Positions 1-9,901 of a stretch of 64,000 nt of DNA are shown piece after piece. The notes below the pieces were generated by a model. It was not told the DNA's origin and searched no databases. It saw nothing but the letters and a program-made list of their open reading frames with translations. Numbering within the stretch: the first letter of the stretch is position 1; every line of letters starts with the position of its first letter. Source of the stretch: Nocardiopsis eucommiae (lineage in GTDB: Bacteria > Actinomycetota > Actinomycetes > Streptosporangiales > Streptosporangiaceae); NCBI GenBank assembly GCA_018388625.1, contig CP074402.1, positions 558,001-622,000 of the forward strand, read 5' to 3'. The translations under genes and the position numbers were made by a program.

Positions 1-519
1 GTGCCCTGGAAGGAACGACTGCGCCCGGGCGACGTCGGTGTGGGGGACCTGCTCCCCACCGAAGAGGACGACGAACGCCTCGTCCCCGGCTACGCGCAGG
101 TGCCCGACAGCGAACTCGACGCCGAGGGCATGGACAAGCAGATGGTGTGGGAGCTGGGACTGGGCCGACGCCAGGTCCTCTCCGAGGTCGGCCGCGAGCA
201 GGCCGCGGAGCGCTGGTACAACGGCGAGCCCGGACCCCGCAGCCCCATCGCCACGGCCGCTCCGGCGGCCTGCGCCACCTGTGGGTTCCTGACCCCGCTC
301 GCCGGTGAGCTGCGCCAGATGTTCGGCGTGTGCACCAACGAGTACGCGCCCGACGACGGCAGGGTCGTGTCCCTCGACCACGGTTGCGGAGCCCACTCCG
401 AGGTCCGCCGCCCCGGCCCGCAGAACGAGCCGGTCGCACCGGTCGTCGACGAGATGGGGTACGACCACATCGTCTTCGACGACACCACGGAACTGGAACT
501 GGTCTCCAGCGACTCCTGA
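1..519 (+). CDS. DUF3027 family protein, C-terminal part (cut by window edge)
   Basis: The reading frame is open at base 1, so the gene starts upstream of the window and the GTG at position 1 is internal. The first residues read VPWKERLRPGDVGVGDLLPT, which matches the core of actinobacterial DUF3027 proteins (PWSERLRPGDLGPGDLLPT-like). A CATC...CTNE...HGCGAHS arrangement of cysteines and histidine follows, suggesting a small metal site; that is inference. The molecular role of DUF3027 is unknown. In related actinomycetes the gene sits beside a sacsin/Hsp90-like ATPase gene, as it does here. The gene ends at a TGA followed by a strong hairpin terminator. Confidence 0.85.
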   Translation: MPWKERLRPGDVGVGDLLPTEEDDERLVPGYAQVPDSELDAEGMDKQMVWELGLGRRQVLSEVGREQAAERWYNGEPGPRSPIATAAPAACATCGFLTPLAGELRQMFGVCTNEYAPDDGRVVSLDHGCGAHSEVRRPGPQNEPVAPVVDEMGYDHIVFDDTTELELVSSDS

Positions 520-552
520 CGAGCCGACCAACACGGGCAGATCCACCTGAAC

Positions 553-586
553 AACGGGCCCCGTCGCACACGCGGCGGGGCCCGTT
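553..586 (+). terminator. Intrinsic terminator of the DUF3027 gene
   Basis: A perfect 11-bp inverted repeat (AACGGGCCCCG pairing with CGGGGCCCGTT), with three more pairs near the loop, lies 34 bases after the stop codon. There is no U-tract, which is usual in high-G+C actinomycetes. Confidence 0.75.
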
Positions 587-744
587 CCCGTCCCCGCCCG
601 GCGCGCACGCCACGCGGTCCCGACCGGACCCGAACCGCCGCGGTCGTGGGCTAGGGTCGACCTACCACCAAGCTCGCCCTGTCGCTCCCGGCACACCCGT
701 GTCGGGTTGATCGGACCGCGCGCCCAGCGCAGGAGGAGACCACC

Positions 745-3700
745 ATGGCCGATCCGGTGACCGCTTCGGTGGACGACACCTTCGACACGGCCGAACTGCG
801 CCGCCGCGTGCTGTCGGCGTGGGCCGACGCGCCCGCCCGCTTCCGGGAGGACGCCAACGCCGAGGAGGACTTCGCGCTCGGCGGGTACCGCGACCGGGTC
901 GTGGTCGAGCTCGCGCAGAACGCAGCCGACGCCGCCCGCCGCGCGGGGGTTCCCGGCAGGCTCCTCCTCGCCCTCGACGGCGACCGCCTCACCGCCGCCA
1001 ACACCGGCGCCCCGCTGACCTCGGAGGGCGTGGAGTCCCTGGCCACGCTGCGGGCCTCCAGCAAGCGCGACGACCACGGTTCGGCGGGCCGGTTCGGGGT
1101 CGGCTTCTCCGCCGTGGTGTCACTCAGCGACGACGTCACCGTGGACTCCGGCGGCACCGCCGTGCACTTCTCCGCCGAGCGGGCCCGCGCGGTGGTCACC
1201 GACCTGCTCGACGCCGACGGCACCCACGCCGACCTCGCGGACGAGGTGGGCCGCCGTGCCGGGCACGTGCCCATGCTGCGCCTGCCGTTCGCCGCCGACG
1301 TCGTGCCCGAGCGCCCCGAGGGCGCCTACGACACCGTCGTCACGCTGGTCCTCCGCGACGAACGGGCCCGCGAACGGGTCCTGGAACTGCTGGACCGCAC
1401 TGGGGAGGCGCTCCTGCTCGCCCTGGAGGGGATCTCCGAGGTGCGCGTCGTCGTCGACGGCGAACCGAGGACGCTCACCCGCGCTCCCGGCGACGACGGC
1501 AACGACCTGGTCACCACCCACAGCGACGCCGGGGGCAGCCGGGTCACGCCCTGGCGCGTGCTGCGCCGGTTCGGCGAGTTCGCCGCGCACCTGCTCGCGG
1601 ACCGCCCCACGGAGGAACGCGAACGTTCCACGTGGTCGCTGACCTGGGCGGTGCCCGTGACCCCTGACGGAAGCGTGGCCACGCTGCCCGCCGACGTCGA
1701 GCACGTCGTGCACGCGCCCACCCCCACGGACACCGAACTCGACCTGCCCGCCGTGCTCATCGGCACGTTCCCGCTGGGCGCCGACCGGCGCTCCGTACAG
1801 CCGGGCGCCGCCACGGACCTCCTGCTCATGGAGGCGGCCGACGCCTACTGCGCGCTGCTGCGCCGCTTCGCCCCCGCCGCCGCCCTCGACCTCGTGCCCG
1901 CCACCCGGGTGGGTGGCGGAGCGGTCGACGCGGTCTTCCGCACCCGCGTCTCCGAACCGCTCCAGGACACCCCGTTCCTGGCCACCGCCGCCGGTCACCC
2001 GGTCGCCCCCGCGACGCCGTGCTCGTGGACACCGGGGGAGCCAGCGGTGCCGCCGACCTCGTCGACCTGCTGGTCGACCTCGTTCCCCCGGTGCTGCCCG
2101 GCTCCTGGAGCCCCCGCCACCCGGCCCTGGCCGCGCTGCGCGTACGCCGTCTGGGCCTGGCGGACCTCGCCGACCTGCTGGGGGACACCCAGCGTTCGCC
2201 GGAGTGGTGGCGCGGGCTCTACGCGGCCCTGAGCACCGCCGGGAACGGCGGTGCCGACCTGGACGAACTCGGCTCCCTGCCGGTCCCCCTGGCCGACGAC
2301 CGCCTGGTCCGTGGTCCGCGCTCGCTGCTGGTGCCCACCGACGACTGGGCGCGGGTCGCGGACGCCGAGGGCAACCGGCTCGACCCCGCCGTCCTCGCCA
2401 CACTGGGCGTGCGCGTGGTGCACCCCGAGGCGGCCCACCCGCTGCTGCTGCGCCTGGGCGCGGTGGAGGCCGGGGCCGCCACCGTCCTGGCCGACCCCCG
2501 CACCGAGGCGGCGGTCCGGGACTCGTTGGACGCCGAGGACCCCGAACCCGTCGCGGAGGCCGTCCTCGACCTGGTGGCCGCGTCCGGCACGACGGTCCGG
2601 GACGCTCCCTGGCTGTCCGAACTGGCCCTGCGCGACGACGAGGACGGCTACTCGATCGCCGCCGAACTCCTCGTGCCCGGCGCTCCCCTGGCCGACCTGC
2701 TGGTGGACGACGCCCCGTTCGGCACGGTCCACGACGACCTCGTCCAGCGGCACGGCACCGACGTCCTGCGGGCCGTCGGCGCCCTGTGGGAGCTCACCGT
2801 GGTGCGTGCCGAGGAGGCCGCCCTCGGGGAGGCCCCGCTGGCCTTCGAAGGAGCCGGAGACGAGGGCCCGGACGGTCTGGACGACTGGGCCGACGACGTC
2901 CTGGAGCGCGTGGGCGACCCCGAACTGCCGCCGGTCGTCCCCGAGCTGGTGTGTGTCGCGGACCTCGACTACGTCTCCGACGACGCCTGGCCGCAGGCCC
3001 TGGCGATGCTCTCCCGGGAGCCGCTGCGCGAGGCGGTGGTCGAGCCCGCCCGCCTGCTCATGCCGGACGGTCGGGTGGTCGACGTGCCGTCCTACACCGC
3101 CTGGTGGCTGCGTACCCGGGCGCTCCTGGGCGGACGCGCTCCTGTGGAGCTGCGCACCGCCGACGCCGAGCCCGCCCTGAACGGGCTCTACGACGAGGTG
3201 CCCGCCGACGTCGACCCGGAGTTCGCGCGGGCGCTGGGGGTTCGCACGACCCTCTCGGACCTGCTCGCGGACCCGGACGGCCCGGACGATCTGCTCCAGC
3301 GGTTGGCCGACCCCGCGCGGCACGTGAGCCGCACGGCCCTGCGCCGCCTGTGGACGGCGCTGGCCGAGGTCGACGCCGACCTCGTCTCCCCGCCGTCGCT
3401 GGTGCGTGCCGTGAGCGAGGGGGCGATCGTGGTCGCCGACGCCGAGGACACCGTCGTGGTGGACTCGCCGGACCTGCTGCCCCTCGTGACGGACCGGCCG
3501 CTGGTGCTGGCCGAGGCCGCCGCCGCCGAGCGGCTGGCCGACGTGCTCGACCTGGACCTGGCGTCGGAGAGCGTCACGGGGAAGGTGAACTCGGCAGGGC
3601 GTGTCCGCGCGGTCCCCGACGAGGCCGCCCTGTTCCTCGCCGGGGAGTCGGACCGCACGTACCTGCACCACCAGAAGCTGACCGTGGACGGTGTGGAGGT

Positions 3701-3866
3701 GGAGTGGTTCGTCGGGGACGGCGCGATCCACGCCTCCGGGGCGGAGGGACTGGCCCGGGCCCTGTGCTGGCGGGCCGGCCAGTGGTCCCGCCGCCACCTG
3801 CTCGCGGCCGTCCTGCGGGACCCGTCCTCCGCCGCGCGCCTCCTGGCCGAAGCCGACCTGGAGTAG
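745..3866 (+). CDS. GHKL-fold ATPase, sacsin/Hsp90-like N-terminal domain (one frameshift)
   Basis: Large, about 1,040 residues after repair. The N-terminal 130 residues carry the GHKL ATP-binding signatures: N-box ELAQNAADA near residue 55, NTGAPL near 86 and GRFGVGFSAV near 115. This is the arrangement of sacsin/Hsp90-like ATPases annotated beside DUF3027 genes in Streptomyces. The remaining 900 residues have no motif I recognise. AGGAGG at 731-736 supports the ATG at 745. The frame breaks at a C5 run (2006-2010); one extra C reads APRDAVLVDTGGASG and joins both halves. The biological role is unknown; a chaperone-like or signalling ATPase is the family-level guess. Confidence 0.8.
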
Positions 3867-3980
3867 CTCCGTCGCGGCGTCCACCGCCGTCGCGCCCGGC
3901 GTCCACCGCCCGGCTCTCCAGGACACGTGGTCGTCCGGGGGCGTGCTCCCCGCTCCTGGGGACGCGCCCCCACCACGCGA

Positions 3981-4825
3981 CTACGCCTCGGGGCTCTCGG
4001 CCCACTCCGTGACGTCCAGGGCGTCGCCCACGGACACCGTGCCCGGGCCGGTCACCGCGAACTTCGTGCAGAAGGCCACCCCGCCGTCCGCGACGCGGCG
4101 GTACGCGGCCAGGGCGCGCAGCGGCTGGGGGCCGCGCTTCTCCCCGGTCTCCTGGTCGATCGTGGTGACCGTGCAGCGGGTGCACATCTTCGCGTAGCCC
4201 AGCTCGGCGGTGCCGATCCGGACCCGTCGGATCAGGTCCTCGGTGTGCGGCTCGGGCCAACCGGTGACGATGACGTTGGGTCGGAACCGGGCCATCGGCA
4301 CCGGACGCCCACCGTCGGCGACGATGCGCTCGTTGAGCTGGTCCAGGGAGGTCATCGAGCCGATCACGGCGGCGTGGCCGTCCGCGAAGCCCGCGGTGCC
4401 GGGGGTGACCCCGGTGGTCACGCGCCGGTTGTCGTCGGGGACCCGGACCAGGCGGCTGGCGCGGCCGAACAGCTCGGTGAGCCACCCGGCGACCTCGTCG
4501 CCCTGGTCCACGCCCACGAGGGGTTGTTGTGCACCGTCACGTCGAGCCGGGGGCCCTCGGGGTCCACGTCCACCTTGACCGGTGAGAACCCCTCGGTGCT
4601 CAGGACCAGCCGGGAGCCGTCCGGGGTGAGGTCGGGCACGATCCGCGCCATGTGCGGGTCCCTGCGCTGGCTGCGGAAGTCGCCGGAGTCGTCCACCACC
4701 ATGAACGAGCGGTCGTGGGTGATCCCGGCGGAGGTGAACTCGGCGGTGCCGAGGGGGAGTCCGGCGCATCCCTTGACGGGGTAGACGGCGAGGGAGGACA
4801 CGCGGGCGGTCGGAGTGGCGCTCAT
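3981..4825 (-). CDS. MOSC domain protein, YcbX/mARC-like (one frameshift)
   Basis: About 281 residues after repair. The N-terminal part has the beta-barrel opening LAVYPVKGCAG and HDRSFMVVD, and the C-terminal MOSC domain contains RFRPNVIVTG and the KMCTRCTV segment, where the family places the molybdenum-binding cysteine. Relatives bind molybdenum cofactor and reduce N-hydroxylated compounds with a redox partner; the substrate here is unknown. The frame breaks at a G4 run (4520-4523 on the + strand); one extra base reads HNNPLVGVDQGDEV. It is transcribed divergently from the TetR gene, with the TetR palindrome between them, so it may share that control. Confidence 0.85.
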
Positions 4826-4914
4826 GACGACGACGCTACCGGCCCCTCCCGGAGCGGCGGACGAACCCTCGCGGAACCTCGTGGGGCTCGGCGGTGTGGT
4901 TCACCTCACACACC

Positions 4915-4944
4915 GTAACTGTACCTTCTGGAAGGTACAGTTAC
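4915..4944. promoter_or_regulatory. 30-bp perfect palindrome, putative TetR operator
   Basis: Two perfect 14-bp arms (GTAACTGTACCTTC and its exact complement) flank a TG dinucleotide. The right arm contains TACAGT (4936-4941), which lies 7 bases before the TetR ATG and looks like a -10 box. Bound repressor would therefore block the start of what is probably a leaderless transcript. TetR autoregulation is the usual arrangement; the divergent MOSC gene may also respond. Confidence 0.8.
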
Positions 4945-4948
4945 TCCC

Positions 4949-5515
4949 ATGCGACCCAGTTCCCGCACCCTCATCCTCGACGCCGCCGTCCGGGTGACCG
5001 AACGGCAGGGCATCACCGCGCTGACCCTCGACGCCACCGCCGAGGAGGCCGGACTGACCAAGGGCGGCCTCCTCTACCACTTCCGGACCAGGGACGACCT
5101 GCTCCTGGCGATCCAACGCCACCTGGTCCGGGGCCTGGAGGAACGGCTCGTCGCCGAGCTCGGTGTGCCCTGGGAGGGGGCCACGCCCGTGGAACGCGGC
5201 GGCGCCTACGTTCGCGTCATGATGCGCGGCGAGGTCCGCCACGCCGACCTCGCGTTCATGGTGGAGTCCGAGTCCAACCCCGAGCTCGCCCGGATCTGGG
5301 ACGAGCTGATGGAACGCTGGGTGCCCGTCCCGCAGTCGCTCGACCCGCGCGGGCTGGACCTGTTCCTCGCGCGTCTGGCCGCCGACGGGCTCTGGATGTT
5401 CAAGGCCACCCCGGGGAACCCGCTCTCCGAGGAGGTGGCGCGGGCCCTGCGGGACCGCCTGGACCGACTCACCACGGCGGAGCCGCAGGCCTCCGGCACC
5501 AAGGAGGACTCGTGA
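4949..5515 (+). CDS. TetR/AcrR family transcriptional regulator
   Basis: 188 residues. The N-terminal helix-turn-helix (about residues 9-50) includes GITALTLDATAEEAGLTKGG and LLYHFRTRDDLL, the classic TetR layout of recognition helix followed by YxHF. The C-terminal ligand domain resembles that of regulators paired with drug exporters. The stop overlaps the GTG start of the following MFS gene (GTGA), so both form one transcript starting at the palindromic operator. There is no Shine-Dalgarno sequence before the ATG, but a -10-like box sits 7 bases upstream. It most likely represses itself and the exporter until an unknown ligand binds. Confidence 0.9.
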   Translation: MRPSSRTLILDAAVRVTERQGITALTLDATAEEAGLTKGGLLYHFRTRDDLLLAIQRHLVRGLEERLVAELGVPWEGATPVERGGAYVRVMMRGEVRHADLAFMVESESNPELARIWDELMERWVPVPQSLDPRGLDLFLARLAADGLWMFKATPGNPLSEEVARALRDRLDRLTTAEPQASGTKEDS

Positions 5516-7074
5516 GCGACGCGCACGAGGTCGGGACCGCACCCGTCTCCCGGGCCAGACGCTGGCTCGTGCTGGCCGCCGTCTCCGCCGGGCTGCTGCT
5601 CATCTCGGTGGACATGACCGTGCTCTACACGGCACTGCCCACCCTCAGCTCCGACCTTCGGGCCAGCGCCTCCGAACGGCTCTGGATCATCAACGCCTAC
5701 CCGCTGGTGATGGCGGGCCTGCTGCTCGGCGCCGGGACCCTCGGGGACCGGGTCGGCCACAAGCGGATGTACCTCGTGGGACTCGTGCTGTTCGGCGCGG
5801 CCTCCCTCGTGGCCGCCTACGCGGTCAGCCCCGCCATGCTGATCGCCGGGCGCGCCTTCCTGGCGGTGGGCGCCGCCGCGATGATGCCCGCCACGCTGTC
5901 GCTGATCCGCGTCACCTTCGTGGACGAGCGCGAACGCGGGATCGCGATCGGGGTCTGGGGCACCATGGCCATGGTCGGCGCGGCGGTCGGGCCCATCGTC
6001 GGCGGGGCGCTGCTGGAGTTCTTCTGGTGGGGCTCGGTCTTCCTGGTCAACGTGCCGATCGTGCTGGTGGCGCTCGTCCTGGCCGCCGTGGTCGCGCCGG
6101 GCGGTTCGGGCAGCTCCGACCGCCCCTGGGACCTGCTCGCGTCCGTGCAGGTCATGGTCGGCCTGGTGGGTCTCGTCTACACGATCAAGGAGCTCACCGG
6201 CCCCGAGCCGTCGGTCCTGGCGGTGACGGTGGCCCTGGGCGCCGCCGTGGCCGGGATCTGGAGCTTCGTACGACGCCAGCGCGGGCAGGCCTATCCGCTG
6301 GTCGACTTCGCGCTCTTCCGCGACCCGCGCATCCTCATCGGTGTGCTGGCGGCCGGAATGGCGATGTTCGCGCTGGCCGGGGTGCAGCTGGTCCTCACCC
6401 AGCGCCTCCAGCTGGTCCTGGGGTTCACCCCGTTGCAGGCGGGCACGACCGTCGCCGCCATGGCCCTGGGCGCCCTGCCCGTGGGTGTGGTCGTCGGAGC
6501 GCTGCTGTACCGGGTGGGCACCCGGCCGATGATCGTCGCCGGGCTGCTCACCTCCACCGTGGGGACCGTGGTGGTGCTCCTGACGGCCTCCGCTCCACTG
6601 CCCTGGACCGTCGCCGGGCTCCTGGTGATCGGCGCGGGCACCGGTGCGGCCATGACCGCCGCGTCCGCCGCGATCGTCGGCAACGCCCCCGCGCACCGGG
6701 CGGGCATGGCGGCCTCGGTGGAGGAGGTCTCCTACGAACTGGGCAGCCTGACCGGGGTCGCGATCCTGGGCAGCATGATGGCCGCCGTGTTCGCGCGGAC
6801 CGTCGTCCTGCCCGACGGGGCGCCCGCCTCGGCGGCCGAGGGTATGGACGAGGCCCTCGCCGCCGCCCGCGACCTGGACGCCGCGAACGCCGCCGAGCTG
6901 GTGTCCGCCGCCGCCCGTGCCTTCGACAACGGCTTCCTGGTCACCCTGGCGATCGCCGCCGCCGTCCTGCTCGCCTCGGCCGCGTTCGCCTTCCTCCACA
7001 AGCGCGGCTGGAACGACGAGGCCGTCGGTGCGTCCGCCGGTCAGGGGAACTGCACCAACAGGTCGATGGAGTAG
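5512..7074 (+). CDS. MFS drug exporter, DHA2 (EmrB/QacA-like) family
   Basis: 520 residues with about 14 predicted membrane helices. Near the N-terminus it has DMTVLYTALPTLSSDL and the loop motif GDRVGHKRMYLVG, both typical of proton-coupled DHA2 multidrug exporters. The GTG start overlaps the TetR stop by four bases and has AAGGAGGA at 5501-5508. Operon position with a TetR regulator suggests inducible efflux of a toxic small molecule; the substrate cannot be read from sequence. Its last 34 bases overlap the end of the convergent DUF6518 gene. Confidence 0.9.
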   Translation: MSDAHEVGTAPVSRARRWLVLAAVSAGLLLISVDMTVLYTALPTLSSDLRASASERLWIINAYPLVMAGLLLGAGTLGDRVGHKRMYLVGLVLFGAASLVAAYAVSPAMLIAGRAFLAVGAAAMMPATLSLIRVTFVDERERGIAIGVWGTMAMVGAAVGPIVGGALLEFFWWGSVFLVNVPIVLVALVLAAVVAPGGSGSSDRPWDLLASVQVMVGLVGLVYTIKELTGPEPSVLAVTVALGAAVAGIWSFVRRQRGQAYPLVDFALFRDPRILIGVLAAGMAMFALAGVQLVLTQRLQLVLGFTPLQAGTTVAAMALGALPVGVVVGALLYRVGTRPMIVAGLLTSTVGTVVVLLTASAPLPWTVAGLLVIGAGTGAAMTAASAAIVGNAPAHRAGMAASVEEVSYELGSLTGVAILGSMMAAVFARTVVLPDGAPASAAEGMDEALAAARDLDAANAAELVSAAARAFDNGFLVTLAIAAAVLLASAAFAFLHKRGWNDEAVGASAGQGNCTNRSME

Positions 7075-7717
7075 ACGAACGGGAAGACGGTGGCGACCAC
7101 GGCGGCGGCCGCCACCGCGCCCGAGGCGGGGAGGAAACGGGGAACCGGCGGACCACGGCCCAGACGAGCAGGGCCGCGCCCGCCGCGACCGACCCCCACC
7201 AGTACGCGGCTGGCGTGGTGGCGGCGATGACCGTGAGGCCGTACACGCCCTCACCGACGAGCAGACCGCTCACCGCGCCAGCCGCGAGGGGCACGTACCC
7301 GGAGCGCGTCCTCAGGGCGTGGGCGCCCCACCCGAGGAAGGGGCCGACGACGACCGCCGCCGTGCACCAGAAGAGTGACGAGCCCAGGGAGGGGTGGAAG
7401 CCCCTCAGAACCGAGGCCAGGTCGTACCCGGCGACCATGGCGAACAGGGTGAGCACACCGGCCGCGATCGCGAACCCCCGCCGCCGGGCGGGGTAGGCGA
7501 GGAGGAGGGCGGCCACGCTCCAGGACCCCGACGAGTTGGCCAGGGGCGCCAGGACCTCGGGGAGCAGCCCCTGCGCGTACGAGGTGAGGACCCCCACCAG
7601 CAGCCCGCCGCCGACGGCGAGGGCCAGGACGAACCACGGAGACCGCTCCCCAGCGGGCGCGGGCCGGGCTCCGGGTTCGGAAGCGGTCTCGTCGGGGCCG
7701 GTGTCGGTCGTGCTCAC
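7041..7717 (-). CDS. DUF6518 family membrane protein (one frameshift)
   Basis: About 225 residues and six or so hydrophobic segments after a charged, proline-rich N-terminus. The pattern LTSYAQGLLPEVLAPLANS and LLVGEGVYGLTVIA is characteristic of the actinobacterial DUF6518 family, whose function is unknown. A G4 run at 7128-7131 (+ strand) is one base short; with it the protein continues as FPVSSPASGAV and ends in SIDLLVQFP with a stop at 7041-7043. Without the repair the frame runs into meaningless arginine-rich sequence. The GTG start at 7717 has only a weak ribosome site. Confidence 0.75.
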
Positions 7718-7844
7718 GGTGGGGTCCTCGGTGCGTCGGTGACGGGACGTGTCGGCCCCGTGAGGGCCGACTCCTGGGTCCTATCGCCGGGTCCCGCCCC
7801 GCCGGTTCACCGGTGGGAGACCGGACCGCCCAGGCCCCGGCGCG

Positions 7845-9341
7845 TCACCGGGCTACGCGGAAGAAGCCCTCGGAGATCAGCGTGCGCAGCGCCTCCGGGG
7901 TGCGCTCCCGGATCATCACCGGGTCCTCACCCATGAGGTCCGCGATGGCGTCCAGCAGCGGACCGACCGGCATGGTGCCGTCGCAGACACTGGCCAGCGC
8001 CGCCTCCACGGTGCCGATCCGCGCCACGCGGCGCAGACCGTCGCGCTGGCGCAGCAGGATCTTCTCCGGGTCGGGCGCCCCCGGCACGGCCACGCGCTCC
8101 TCGACCACGTTCGGCGCCAGGGCCACGTGCGCGGCCAGGAGGGCGGCGTCGGTCAGGCGGTGGGCGGTCATCGCGCCGTCCACCACGTCCGGCAGGTAGG
8201 GGCCCACCGGCTGCTGGACGTCGTGCCGCAGCTCCTCCACCCGCACGGTGGCGTCCTGGGCGACGTCGTTGCGCAGGCTGATCCAGCCGAAGCCGATCCC
8301 CTTGATGCCCTCGCGGTCGAAGTAGTCCAGCCAGGCGTCGTAGCGGCGCGTGTACTCGGGGGTGCCGTGCTCGCAGGAGTCGCGCAGCCACAGCTCCACG
8401 TACTCGGCGGGGTCCTGGACGTCGCGCTGCACGACCCAGCCGGAGCAGCCCGTGCCGGTGATCCAGCCGCCCACCCGGTCCTGCCAGTCGTCGGAGTCGG
8501 TGTGCGTCCAGTTGGCGAGGAACTGTCCCCACCCGCCCTCGGTGAGGTGGGCGGGGGCCTGCCGGACCAGCTCGGCGCAGACGGTGTCGCCGGGCAGGTC
8601 GGACTCCCGGTAGGTGTACCGGGCCGTCTCGGGGGTGATCACGAACGGCGGGTTGGACACGATGAGGTCGAAGCGCTCGTCCCGGACCGGCTCGAAGAGC
8701 GAGCCCTGGGCCAGGCGGGCGCCGGTGATCCCGGACAGGGCGAGGCTGATCCCGGCCAGTCGCACCGCGCGCGGGTTGAGGTCGGTGGCCACCACCTCCC
8801 GGGCGCGGGAGGCCAGGTGGAGGGCCTGCACACCGCAGCCGGTGCCCAGGTCGAGGGCGCGTTCGTAGGGGCCGTCGACGATCAGTCGGGAGAGGTTGGC
8901 GGAGGCGCCGCCCGCGCCGACCACGTGGTCGGCGCCGGGTACCCGCCCGCTGCCGGGCCGGACCTTGGGGTCGGAGACGACGAAGCCGGGGCGGCCGTCC
9001 TCCAGCTCCCAGGGGCCCAGGTGGACGAGGGCGCGGACCACCGGGCCGTCGGCCCCCTCCTCGACGGTGACCAGCCCCGCGTCCGCGAGCTCGTCGACGG
9101 GGAGGATGGCACGGGCCGCGCGCGCCGGAATGGGGGCCTGGAGCCACCACAGGCGCAGGAGCAGTCCGAGGCGTTCCTCCCCGCCCGTGGCGCGGAGTGC
9201 GGGCACGAGCTGCTCGCGGGCCAGGGCCTTGGCGGCGGCGTCACCGAGGCGGTCGCGGACCCCGGACACCGTGTAGTCGGCGTCGATCAGGGTGCCACGG
9301 AGCCGGTCGGCGAGTCCTCGCGGGAATTCTGTCTCAGACAC
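7845..9341 (-). CDS. Class I SAM-dependent methyltransferase (HemK/RsmC-like fold, DUF7059-type N-terminus)
   Basis: 498 residues from the GTG at 9341. The core methyltransferase has ALDLGTGCGVQALHLA as the SAM-binding loop, EVVATDLNPRAV as motif II and SNPPFVITP, the NPPF motif of enzymes that methylate amino groups of proteins, RNA or DNA. An all-alpha N-terminal region and a C-terminal extension match actinobacterial proteins annotated with DUF7059 and DUF7782; the substrate is unknown. The frame runs uninterrupted into the upstream DUF2530 gene, but I take the start at 9341 because GATAAT stands 6 bases before it and the upstream join looks artefactual. Confidence 0.8.
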   Translation of the reverse strand: MSETEFPRGLADRLRGTLIDADYTVSGVRDRLGDAAAKALAREQLVPALRATGGEERLGLLLRLWWLQAPIPARAARAILPVDELADAGLVTVEEGADGPVVRALVHLGPWELEDGRPGFVVSDPKVRPGSGRVPGADHVVGAGGASANLSRLIVDGPYERALDLGTGCGVQALHLASRAREVVATDLNPRAVRLAGISLALSGITGARLAQGSLFEPVRDERFDLIVSNPPFVITPETARYTYRESDLPGDTVCAELVRQAPAHLTEGGWGQFLANWTHTDSDDWQDRVGGWITGTGCSGWVVQRDVQDPAEYVELWLRDSCEHGTPEYTRRYDAWLDYFDREGIKGIGFGWISLRNDVAQDATVRVEELRHDVQQPVGPYLPDVVDGAMTAHRLTDAALLAAHVALAPNVVEERVAVPGAPDPEKILLRQRDGLRRVARIGTVEAALASVCDGTMPVGPLLDAIADLMGEDPVMIRERTPEALRTLISEGFFRVAR

Positions 9342-9347
9342 CAGCCC

Positions 9348-9353
9348 ATTATC
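9348..9353 (-). promoter_or_regulatory. -10 box of the methyltransferase gene (leaderless)
   Basis: On the minus strand GATAAT lies 6 bases before the GTG at 9341, with no Shine-Dalgarno sequence. This spacing suggests that transcription begins at or next to the start codon. Confidence 0.5.
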
Positions 9354-9393
9354 GGTCAGGTGACGAGGTGCCCCGGTGCGCCGGTGGCACGGT

Positions 9394-9680
9394 TCAGGGG
9401 GTTCCGGGCTCGCGGGGGCCTCCTCGGTCGACCGTCCGACCGCCCGATCCGCCGCCTCGTCGCGTTTGCGGAACAGGTACGGGATGTAGAGGAACCCGAA
9501 CACCCCGAGGGCGATCCCGGTCACACAGACGCCGATCCACCACTTCTCGGAGGAGGGCAGGCCGTCTCCCATGACGAGGAGCACCACGAGGGCGATCGTC
9601 CACGCGACCGTGCCGATGGCGGCGGGGACGCGGTAGTCGCTCTCGTGGACTTCGGGGTCGGGCTGACGAGGTTTGGGCAC
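9394..9680 (-). CDS. DUF2530 small membrane protein (one frameshift)
   Basis: About 95 residues. Two transmembrane segments (GTVAWTIALVVLLVM and IGVCVTGIALGVFGFLYIPY) and a basic end FRKRDEAADRA match the short actinobacterial DUF2530 proteins, whose function is unknown. As printed, the frame reads through into the methyltransferase. Adding one base to the G5 run at 9414-9418 (+ strand) gives a normal end EEAPREPGTP and a stop at 9394. The GTG start at 9680 is preceded by TAGCCT six bases upstream. It sits beside an NCS2 permease gene. Confidence 0.75.
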
Positions 9681-9686
9681 GGATCC

Positions 9687-9692
9687 AGGCTA
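9687..9692 (-). promoter_or_regulatory. -10 box of the DUF2530 gene (leaderless)
   Basis: TAGCCT on the minus strand is six bases before the GTG at 9680, and no ribosome site is visible. Confidence 0.45.
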
Positions 9693-9901
9693 TCCGCTGG
9701 CACCCGGCGGGCGCGGTAGCGGTGCGATGACGCGAGGTCAGCGGGGAGATGCCTTGGTCACACCCGATGATCCGATCTCCCCTTCATATGGCGATTTCTA
9801 TGAAATTGATGTGAAACGGGTGTCGGGTGTTGTACGAAGATGCAACTAATCTGGCGCAGAATCCTTGTTGTCCAGTAACACGACCAGGTCAGGCTGACGA
9901 C

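Noticed and set aside
9755..9901. Possible purine riboswitch ahead of the NCS2 permease
   Set aside because: The leader is somewhat A+T-richer, but I find no three-way-junction core and no conserved loop bases of the purine or NMT1-type riboswitches.
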